Below are positions 54,627 to 64,000 of a DNA stretch of 64,000 nucleotides, piece after piece. Position 1 is the stretch's first letter, and each line of letters begins with the position of its first letter. Location: assembly GCF_050947335.1 (NCBI RefSeq), contig NW_027473318.1, positions 2,790,001 through 2,854,000 on the forward strand, read 5' to 3'. Both the position numbers and the translations under genes were made by a program. The notes below the pieces were generated by a model. The model saw only the letters and a list, made by a program, of their open reading frames with translations. It searched no databases and was not told the DNA's origin. The stretch comes from Megachile rotundata. Its lineage: Eukaryota; Arthropoda; Insecta; Hymenoptera; Megachilidae.

Positions 54627-55308
54627 TGATTGTATGATTGTGATGTATGATTGTAATTGTATGATTATGATTGTATGATTGTGATTGTATGATTGAGATT
54701 GTATGATTGTGATTGTATGATTGCGATTGTATGATTGTGATTGTATGATTGTGATTGTATGATTGTGATTGTATGATTGTGATGGTATGATTTCGATTGT
54801 ATGATTGTGATTGTCTGATTGTGATTGTATGATTGTGAATGTATGATTGTGATTGTATGATTGTGATTGTATGATTGTGATAGTATGATTGTGATTGTAT
54901 GATTGTGGTTGTATGATTGTGATTGTATGAATGCGATTGTATGATTGTGATTGCATAATTGTGATTGTATGATTGTGATTGTATGATTGCGATTGTATGA
55001 TTGTGATTGTATGATTGTGATGTATGATTGTGATTGTATGAATGCGATTGTATGATTGTGATTGCATAATTGTGATTGTATGATTGTGATTGTATGATTG
55101 TGATTGTATGTTTGCGATTTTATGATTGTGATGTTATGATTGTGATTGTATGATTGTGATTGTATGATTGTGATTGTATGAGTGTGATTGTCTGATTGTG
55201 GTTGTGCGTTTGTGATTGTACGATTGTGAATGTACGATTGTGATTGTATGATTGTGGTTGTATGAATATGATTGTATGATTGTGATTGCATGATTGTGAT
55301 TGTATGAT
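54627..55308. repeat. Segmental copy J2 (partner 32,895-33,590)
   Basis: Second copy of the domain I/II boundary block. As at 33 kb, it lies next to domain I-type order (here on its right, with a GTGTTTG unit and the second form of the cytosine block near 55,362). It thus carries a domain boundary into the interior of domain II. Confidence 0.78.
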
Positions 55309-55683
55309 TGTGATTGTATGATTGTGTTTGTATGATTGTGATTGTATGATTGTGATTGCATGAGTGTGATTGACTGATTGTGGTTGTGCGATTGTGATTG
55401 TACGATTGTGATTGTACGATTGTGATTGTATGATTGTGATTGTATGATTATGATTGTATGATTGTGATTGCATGATTGTGATTGTATGATTGTGATTGCA
55501 TGATTTTGAATGTATGATTCTGATTGTATGATTGTGATTGTATGATTGTGATTGTATGATTGTGAGTGTATGATTGTGATTATATGATTGTGATTGTATG
55601 ATTGTGATAGTATGATTGTGATTGTATGATTGTGATTGCATGATTGTGATTGTATGATTGCAATTGTATGATTGTGATTGTAT

Positions 55684-55879
55684 GATTATGATTTTATGAT
55701 TGTGATTGCATGATTGTGATTGTATGGTTGTGATTGTATGATTGTGATTGTATGATTGCGATTGTATGATTGTGATTGTATGATTATGATTTTATGATTG
55801 TGATTGCATGATTGTGATTGTATGGTTGTGATTGTATGATTGTGATTGTATGATTGTGACTGTATGATTGTGATTGTAT
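55684..55879. repeat. 98-bp tandem duplication
   Basis: A seven-unit block (TTATGATTTTATG unit, GCATG unit, GTATGG unit and neighbours) occurs at 55,684-55,781 and again at 55,782-55,879. The same step size, 98 bp, separates copies B1 and B2 near 2,850. Confidence 0.85.
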
Positions 55880-55921
55880 GATTGTGATTGTATGATTGTG
55901 ATTGTATGATTGTGATTGTAT

Positions 55922-55991
55922 GATTGTATTTGGGAGATTGTATTTGGGAGATTGTATTTGGGAGATTGTATTTGGGAGATTGTATTTGGGA
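55922..55991 (+). repeat. TTGGGA cluster, 5 copies, inside domain II
   Basis: Five copies as in the left part of domain I. Every other cluster I read between 33 and 60.7 kb has two or three copies. It supports a domain I origin for 55.3-56.8 kb. Confidence 0.92.
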
Positions 55992-57919
55992 GATTGTAAT
56001 TGTATGATTGCGATTGTATGATTGTGATTGTATGATTGCGATTGTATGATTGTGATTGTATGATTGTGATGTATGATTGTAATTGTATGATTATGATTGT
56101 ATGATTGTGATTGTATGATTGTGATTGTATGATTGTGATTGTATGATTGTATTTGGGAGATTGTATTTGGGAGATTGTAATTGTATGATTGCGATTGTAT
56201 GATTGTGATTGTATGATTGCGATTGTATGATTGTGATTGTATGATTGTGATGTATGATTGTAATTGTATGATTATGATTGTATGATTGTGATTGTATGAT
56301 TGTCATGGTATGATTGTGATGGTATGATTGTGATAGTATGATTGCGATCGTATGATTGTGATTTTATGATTATGATTGTATGATTGTGATTGTATGATTG
56401 CGATTGTATGATTGTGATTGTATGTTTATGATTGTATTTTTGTGATTTTATGATTGTGATTGTATGATTGTGATTGTATGATTGTGATTGTATGATTGCG
56501 ATTGTATGAATGCGATTGTATGATTGTGATTGCATAATTGTGATTGTATGATTGTGATTGTATGATTGTGATTGTATGATTGTGATTGTATGATTGTGAT
56601 TGTATGTTTGTGATTGTATGATTGTGATTGTATGATTGTGATTGTATGATTGTGATTGTATGAATGCGATTGTATGATTGTGATTGCATAATTGTGATTG
56701 TATGATTGTGATTGTATGATTGCGATTGTATGATTGTGATTGTATGATTGTGATGTATGATTGTAATTGTATGATTATGATTGTATGATTGTGATTGTAT
56801 GATTGTCATGGTATGATTGTGATTGTATGTTTGCGATTGTATGATTGTGATGTTATGATTGTGATGTTATGATTGTGATTGTATGATTGTGATTGTATGA
56901 GTGTGATTGTCTGATTGTGGTTGTGCGTTTGTGATTGTACGATTGTGAATGTACGATTGTGATTGTATGGTTGTGGTTGTATGAATATGATTGTATGATT
57001 GTGATTGCATGATTGTGATTGTATGATTGTGATTGTATGATTGTGATTGTATGATTGTGATTGTATGATTGTGATTGTCTGATTGTGGTTGTGCGATTGT
57101 GATTGTATGATTGTGATTCTGTGATTGTGATTGTATGATTGTGATTGTATGATTGTGATTGTATGATTGTGACTGTATGTTTGTGATTGTATGATTGTGA
57201 TTGCACGATTGTGATTGTATGATTGTGATTGTATGATTGTGATAGTATGATTGTGATTGTATGACTGTGATTGTATGACTGTGATTGTATGATTGTGATT
57301 GTATGATTGTGATTGCATGATTGTGAAAGTATGATTGTGATTCTATGATTGTGATTGTATGATTGTGATTGTATGATTGTGATTGTCTGATTGTGGTTGT
57401 GCGATTGTGATTGTACGATTGTGATTGTACGATTGTGATTGTATGATTGTGATTGTATGATTATGATTGTATGCTTGTGATTGCATGATTGTGACTGTAT
57501 GATTGTATTTGGGAGATTGTATTTGGGAGATTGTATTTGAGAGATTGTAATTGTATGATTGCTATTGTATGATTGTGATTGTACGATTGTGATTGCATGA
57601 TTGTGACTGTATGATTGTGATTATATGATTGTGATTGTATGATTGAGATTGTATGATTGTGATTGTATGATTGCGATTGTATGATTGTGATTGTATGATT
57701 GCGATTGTATGATTGTGATTGTATGATTGTGATGTATGTTTGTAATTGTATGATTATGATTGTATGATTGTGATTGTATGATTGAGATTGTATGATTGTG
57801 ATTGTATGATTGTGATTGCATGATTGTGACTGTATGATTGTGATTGTGTGATTGTGATTGTGTGATTGAGATTGTATGATTGTGATTGTATGATTGCGAT
57901 TGTATGATTGTGATTGTAT

Positions 57920-57989
57920 GATTGCGATTGTATGATTGCGATTGTATGATTGCGATTGTATGATTGCGATTGTATGATTGCGATTGTAT
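57920..57989 (+). repeat. Run of five CpG units
   Basis: Five consecutive GATTGCGATTGTAT units, intermediate in the 3-4-5-6 series seen at homologous positions of domain II. Confidence 0.93.
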
Positions 57990-59999
57990 GATTGTGATTG
58001 TATGATTGTGATTGTATGATTGTGATTGTATGATTGTGATTGTATGATTGTGATTGTATGATTGTGATTGTATGATTGTGATTGTATGATTGTGACTGTA
58101 TGATTGTGATTGTATGATTGTGATTGTATGATTGTGATTGTATGATTGTATTTGGGAGATTGTATTTGGGAGATTGTAATTGTATGATTGCGATTGTATG
58201 ATTGTGATTGTATGATTGCGATTGTATGATTGTGATTGTATGATTGTGATGTATGATTGTAATTGTATGATTATGATTGTATGATTGTGATTGTATGATT
58301 GAGATTGTATGATTGTGATTGTATGATTGCGATTGTATGATTGTGATTGTATGATTGTGATTGTATGATTGTGATTGTATGATTGTGATGGTATGATTTC
58401 GATTGTATGATTGTGATTGTCTGATTGTGATTGTATGATTGTGAATGTATGATTGTGATTGTATGATTGTGATTGTATGATTGTGATAGTATGATTGTGA
58501 TTGTATGATTGTTATTGTATGATTGCGATTGTATGAATGCGATTGTATGATTGTGATTGCATAATTGTGATTGTATGATTGTGATTGTATGATTGTGATT
58601 GTATGATTGTGATTGTATGATTGTGGTTGTATGATTGTGATTGTATGAATGCGATTGTATGATTGTGATTGCATAATTGTGATTGTATGATTGTGATTTT
58701 ATGATTGTGATTGTATGTTTGCGATTGTATGATTGTGATGTTATGATTGTGATTGTATGATTGTGATTGTATGATTGTGATTGTATGAGTGTGATTGTCT
58801 GATTGTGGTTGTGCGTTTGTGATTGTACGATTGTGAATGTACGATTGTGATTGTATGATTGTGGTTGTATGAATGTGATTGTATGATTGTCATTGCATGA
58901 TTGTGATTGTATGATTGTGATTGTATGATTGTGACTGTATGATTGTGATTGTATGATTGTGATTGTATGATTGTGATTGTCTGATTGTGGTTGTGCGATT
59001 GTGATTGTATGATTGTGATTCTGTGATTGTGATTGTATGATTGTGATTGTATGATTGTGATTGTATGATTGTATTTGGGAGATTGTATTTGGGAGATTGT
59101 ATTTGGGAGATTGTAATTGTATGATTGCGATTGTATGATTGTGATTGTATGATTGCGATTGTATGATTGTGATTGTATGATTGTGATGTATGATTGTAAT
59201 TGTATGATTGCGATGTATGACTGTAATTGTATGATTGTGATTGTATGATTGTGATTGTATGATTGTGATTGTATGATTGTGATTGTATGATTGTGATAGT
59301 ATGATTGTGATTGTATGATTGTGACTGTATGATTGTGATTGTATGATTGTATTTGGGAGATTGTATTTGGGAGATTGTATTTGGGAGATTGCGATTGTAT
59401 GATTGTGATTGTATGATTGCGATTGTATGGTTGCGGTTGTATGATTGTGATGTATGATTGTAATTGTATGATTATGATTGTATGATTGTGATTGTATGAT
59501 TGTGATTGTATGATTGTATTTGGGAGATTGTATTTGGGAGATTGTATTTGGGAGATTGTAATTGTATGATTGCGATTGTATGATTGTGATTGTATGATTG
59601 CGATTGTATGATTGTGATTGTATGATTGTGATGTATGATTGTAATTGTATGATTATGATTGTATGATTGTGATTGTATGATTGTGATGGTATGATTGTGA
59701 TGGTATGATTGTGATTGTATGATTGCGATCGTATGATTGTGATTGTATGATTATGATTGTATGATTGTGATTGTATGATTGCGATTGTATGATTGTCATT
59801 GTATGATTATGATTGTATTATTGTGATTTTATGATTGTGATTGTATGATTGTGATTGTATGATTGTGATTGTATGATTGCGATTGTATGAATGCGATTGT
59901 ATGAATGTTATTGCATAATTGTGATTGTATGATTGTGATTGTATGATTGTGATTGTATGATTGTGATTGTATGATTGTGATTGTATGATTGTAATTGTA

Positions 60000-61226
60000 T
60001 GATTATGATTGTATGATTGTGATTGTATGATTGAGATTCTATGATTGTGATTGTATGATTGCGATTGTATGATTGTCATTGTATGATTGTGATTGTATGA
60101 TTGTGATTGTATGATTGTGATTGTATGATTATGATTGTATGATTGTGATTGTATGATTGTGATTGTATGATTGTGATTGTATGATTGTGATTGTATGATT
60201 GTGAAAGTATGATTGTGATTGTATGATTGTGTTTGTATGATTGTGATTGTATGATTGTGATTGTATGAGTGTGATTGACTGATTGTGGTTGTGCGATTGT
60301 GATTGTACAATTGTGATTGTACGATTGTGATTGTATGATTGTGATTGTATGATTATGATTGTATGATTGTGATTGCATGATTGTGATTGTATGACTGTGA
60401 TTGCATGATTTTGAATGTATGATTCTGATTGTATGATTGTGATTGTATGATTGTGATTGTATGATTGTGAGTGTATGATTGTGATTATATGATTGTGATT
60501 GTATGATTGTGATAGTATGATTGTGATTGTATGATTGTGATTGCATGATTGTGATTGTATGATTGCAATTGTATGATTGTGATTGTATGATTATGATTTT
60601 ATGATTGTGATTGCATGATTGTGATTGTATGGTTGTGATTGTATGATTGTGATTGTATGATTGTGACAGTATGATTGTGATTGTATGATTGTGATTGTAT
60701 GATTGTGATTGTATGATTGTGATTGTATGATTGTATTTGGGAGATTGTATTTGGGAGATTGTATTTGGGAGATTGTATTTGGGAGATTGTAATTGTATGA
60801 TTGCGATTGTATGATTGTGATTGTATGATTGTGATTGTATGATTGTAATTGTATGATTATGATTGTATGATTGTGATTGTATGATTGAGATTCTATGATT
60901 GTGATTGTATGATTGCGATTGTATGATTGTCATTGTATGATTGTGATTGTATGATTGTGATTGTATGATTGTGATTGTATGATTATGATTGTATGATTGT
61001 GATTGTATGATTGTGATTGTATGATTGTGATTGTATGATTGTGATTGTATGATTGTGAAAGTATGATTGTGATTGTATGATTGTGTTTGTATGATTGTGA
61101 TTGTATGATTGTGATTGTATGAGTGTGATTGACTGATTGTGGTTGTGCGATTGTGATTGTACAATTGTGATTGTACGATTGTGATTGTATGATTGTGATT
61201 GTATGATTATGATTGTATGATTGTGA
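60000..61226. repeat. 854-bp tandem duplication
   Basis: The block at about 60,000-60,372 (GAGATTCT unit, GTCATTG unit, GAAAG unit, second form of the cytosine block with a GTACAATTG unit) repeats at 60,854-61,226. The offset of 854 bp is exactly 61 units, and no 13-bp unit lies between, as the register rule predicts. Confidence 0.87.
60729..60784 (+). repeat. TTGGGA cluster, 4 copies
   Basis: Four copies within the domain I-like stretch at 59.0-61.2 kb. Unlike most clusters it is not followed by a 13-bp unit before the next landmark, consistent with the 854-bp period being an exact multiple of 14. Confidence 0.9.
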
Positions 61227-64000
61227 TTGCATGATTGTGATTATATGATTGTGATTGTATGATTGAGATTGTATGATTGTGATTGTATGATTGCGATTGT
61301 ATGATTGTGATTGTATGATTGCGATTGTATGATTGTGATTGTATGATTGTGATGTATGTTTGTAATTGTATGATTATGATTGTATGATTGTGATGGTATG
61401 ATTGAGATTGTATGATTGTGATTGTATGATTGTGATTGCATGATTGTGACTGTATGATTGTGATTGTATGATTGTGATTGTGTGATTGAGATTGTATGAT
61501 TGTGATTGTATGATTGCGATTGTATGATTGTGATTGTATGATTGCGATTGTACGATTGCGATTGTATGATTGCGATTGTATGATTGCGATTGTATGATTG
61601 CGATTGTATGATTGCGATTGTATGATTGTGATTGTATGATTGTGATTGTATGATTGTGATTGTATGATTGTGATTGTATGATTGTGATTGTATGATTGTG
61701 ATTGTATGATTGTGATTGTATGATTGTGACTGTATGATTGTGATTGTATGATTGTGATTGTATGATTGTGATTGTATGATTGTATTTGGGAGATTGTATT
61801 TGGGAGATTGTAATTGTATGATTGCGATTGTATGATTGTGATTGTATGATTGCGATTGTATGATTGTGATTGTATGATTGTGATGTATGATTGTAATTGT
61901 ATGATTATGATTGTATGATTGTGATTGTATGATTGAGATTGTATGATTGTGATTGTATGATTGCGATTGTATGATTGTGATTGTATGATTGTGATTGTAT
62001 GATTGTGATTGTATGATTGTGATGGTATGATTTCGATTGTATGATTGTGATTGTCTGATTGTGATTGTATGATTGTGAATGTATGATTGTGATTGTATGA
62101 TTGTGATTGTATGATTGTGATAGTATGATTGTGATTGTATGATTGTTATTGTATGATTGCGATTGTATGAATGCGATTGTATGATTGTGATTGCATAATT
62201 GTGATTGTATGATTGTGATTGTATGATTGTGATTGTATGATTGTGATTGTATGATTGTGGTTGTATGATTGTGATTGTATGAATGCGATTGTATGATTGT
62301 GATTGCATAATTGTGATTGTATGATTGTGATTTTATGATTGTGATTGTATGTTTGCGATTGTATGATTGTGATGTTATGATTGTGATTGTATGATTGTGA
62401 TTGTATGATTGTGATTGTATGAGTGTGATTGTCTGATTGTGGTTGTGCGTTTGTGATTGTACGATTGTGAATGTACGATTGTGATTGTATGATTGTGGTT
62501 GTATGAATGTGATTGTATGATTGTCATTGCATGATTGTGATTGTATGATTGTGATTGTATGATTGTGACTGTATGATTGTGATTGTATGATTGTGATTGT
62601 ATGATTGTGATTGTCTGATTGTGGTTGTGCGATTGTGATTGTATGATTGTGATTCTGTGATTGTGATTGTATGATTGTGATTGTATGATTGTGATTGTAT
62701 GATTGTGATTGTATGATTGTATTTGGGAGATTGTATTTGGGAGATTGTATTTGGGAGATTGTAATTGTATGATTGCGATTGTATGATTGTGATTGTATGA
62801 TTGCGATTGTATGATTGTGATTGTATGATTGTGATGTATGATTGTAATTGTATGATTGCGATGTATGACTGTAATTGTATGATTGTGATTGTATGATTGT
62901 GATTGTATGATTGTGATTGTATGATTGTGATTGTATGATTGTGATAGTATGATTGTGATTGTATGATTGTGACTGTATGATTGTGATTGTATGATTGTAT
63001 TTGGGAGATTGTATTTGGGAGATTGTATTTGGGAGATTGCGATTGTATGATTGTGATTGTATGATTGCGATTGTATGGTTGCGGTTGTATGATTGTGATG
63101 TATGATTGTAATTGTATGATTATGATTGTATGATTGTGATTGTATGATTGTGATTGTATGATTGTATTTGGGAGATTGTATTTGGGAGATTGTATTTGGG
63201 AGATTGTAATTGTATGATTGCGATTGTATGATTGTGATTGTATGATTGCGATTGTATGATTGTGATTGTATGATTGTGATGTATGATTGTAATTGTATGA
63301 TTATGATTGTATGATTGTGATTGTATGATTGTGATGGTATGATTGTGATGGTATGATTGTGATTGTATGATTGCGATCGTATGATTGTGATTGTATGATT
63401 ATGATTGTATGATTGTGATTGTATGATTGCGATTGTATGATTGTCATTGTATGATTATGATTGTATTATTGTGATTTTATGATTGTGATTGTATGATTGT
63501 GATTGTATGATTGTGATTGTATGATTGCGATTGTATGAATGCGATTGTATGAATGTTATTGCATAATTGTGATTGTATGATTGTGATTGTATGATTGTGA
63601 TTGTATGATTGTGATTGTATGATTGTGATTGTATGATTGTAATTGTATGATTATGATTGTATGATTGTGATTGTATGATTGAGATTCTATGATTGTGATT
63701 GTATGATTGCGATTGTATGATTGTCATTGTATGATTGTGATTGTATGATTGTGATTGTATGATTGTGATTGTATGATTATGATTGTATGATTGTGATTGC
63801 ATGATTGTGATTGTATGATTGTGATTGTATGATTGTGATTGTATGATTGTGAAAGTATGATTGTGATTGTATGATTGTGTTTGTATGATTGTGATTGTAT
63901 GATTGTGATTGTATGAGTGTGATTGACTGATTGTGGTTGTGCGATTGTGATTGTACAATTGTGATTGTACGATTGTGATTGTATGATTGTGATTGTATGA
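61227..64000. repeat. Tandem duplication K, copy 2 (cut by window end)
   Basis: Second copy of 57,607-61,226. It carries six consecutive GATTGCGATTGTAT-type units at 61,540-61,623, against five in copy 1. Clusters at 61,778 (2), 62,715 (3), 62,993 (3) and 63,160 (3). It leaves the window still in register. Confidence 0.86.
61540..61623 (+). repeat. Run of six CpG units
   Basis: Six consecutive units of the GATTGCGATTGTAT type (the first ends TAC, giving another CpG). The homologous place holds 3 copies at 35,629, 38,273, 42,763, 46,497 and 48,790, 4 at 52,216 and 5 at 57,920. Confidence 0.93.

Larger units (their letters stand above)
57607..61226. repeat. Tandem duplication K, copy 1 (3,620 bp)
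   Basis: Matches 61,227 to the window end at offsets of 3,620, 3,634 and 3,648 bp, one unit apart. 3,620 equals 259 x 14 - 6, with six 13-bp units inside (near 57,729, 58,249, 59,182, 59,205, 59,446 and 59,630). Its right third has domain I-type order and contains the 854-bp duplication. Clusters at 58,144, 59,067, 59,345, 59,512 and 60,729. Confidence 0.87.
1..64000. repeat. Satellite DNA array, 14-bp unit GATTGTGATTGTAT
   Basis: Every line of the window can be parsed into 14-bp units with consensus GATTGTGATTGTAT, about 4,570 copies, without a gap of unrelated sequence. The unit is GATTGT + GATTGT + AT, which suggests descent from a hexamer dimer. The consensus has 4 G, 7 T, 3 A and no C on the + strand, so C appears only in variant units. 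The array runs off both window ends. On the + strand each unit carries TGA, and because 14 is not a multiple of 3 every + frame is closed within 42 bp. The - strand consensus has no stop in any frame and reads as the same 14-residue peptide, QSQSYNHNHTITII, in all three frames. This is typical of eukaryotic satellite DNA. I do not recognise the family or species. Confidence 0.97.
33001..64000. repeat. Domain II of the array
   Basis: The base unit is the same as in domain I, but the variants are private. Three-copy clusters end in GATTGTATTTGAGA (starting at 35,210, 37,854, 39,966, 41,588, 44,456, 46,078, 48,371, 50,707, 51,797, 53,923 and 57,501). A TTTCG unit occurs near 33,072, 36,092, 46,972, 49,255, 52,680, 54,791, 58,397 and 62,032. 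GATTGTGATGTTAT is often doubled, and runs of GATTGCGATTGTAT are lengthened. Internal duplications have periods of 2,644, 4,490, 2,307, 3,412 and 3,620 bp. Two stretches (about 55.3-56.8 kb and 59.0-61.2 kb) carry domain I-type order instead. Confidence 0.7.

Noticed and set aside
1..64000. CRISPR array
   Set aside because: There are no unique spacers of constant length. The sequence between any two repeats is more of the same 14-mer.
1..64000. tRNA, rRNA or other structured RNA genes
   Set aside because: The C-poor strand cannot form the GC-paired stems required, and no unique sequence block of sufficient length exists.

Overview
The whole 64-kb window is one uninterrupted satellite array. 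I see no unique-sequence island and no gene, RNA gene, transposon or CRISPR locus. The base unit is 14 bp, consensus GATTGTGATTGTAT on the + strand. It can be read as two GATTGT hexamers plus AT, and it is repeated about 4,570 times. The + strand is G/T-rich and almost free of C (about 29% GC in the consensus), so strand asymmetry is extreme. A homogeneous array of this size points to a eukaryotic chromosome (heterochromatin, pericentromere, subtelomere or similar). The sequence does not let me name the species.

Over the base unit lies a vocabulary of variant units that recur in fixed order. (1) GATTGTATTTGGGA stands in tandem clusters of 2 to 5 copies at about 89 places. (2) A 13-bp unit, GATTGTGATGTAT, has lost one T. 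(3) A two-unit T-rich landmark contains GTTTATGATTGTAT and TTTTGTGATTTTAT. (4) A four-unit landmark carries most of the non-CpG and CpG cytosines and exists in two forms. (5) GATTGCGATTGTAT creates a CpG. These variants act as barcodes and show that the window grew by nested segmental duplication.

Layout. Domain I is about 1-33,000. Segments at 1-1,559 and 1,800-4,400 recur at 7,003-8,575 and 9,526-12,030. There is a 1.9-kb tandem duplication at 11,345-15,186. Segment 5,395-7,930 recurs at 15,605-18,173. A 5,921-bp tandem duplication covers 16,700-28,530 and itself contains a 2,666-bp tandem duplication in each copy. A further 9,720-bp-offset copy fills 28,597 to about 33,030. Domain II is about 33,000-64,000 and has private markers (a cluster-ending GATTGTATTTGAGA unit, a TTTCG unit, doubled GATTGTGATGTTAT). 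It is built from tandem duplications with periods of 2,644, 4,490, 2,307, 3,412 and 3,620 bp, plus an 854-bp one. Domain I-type sequence reappears at about 55.3-56.8 kb and 59.0-61.2 kb.

The strongest result is arithmetic. Each long period tested equals 14n minus the number of 13-bp units inside it (for example 2,666 = 191 x 14 - 8, and 5,921 = 424 x 14 - 15). The array therefore stays in unit register through every duplication, as expected if unequal exchange or replication slippage always rejoins at matching positions of the 14-mer. The long open frames on the - strand (up to 579 codons) follow from the repeat lacking stop codons on that strand. I do not call them genes.
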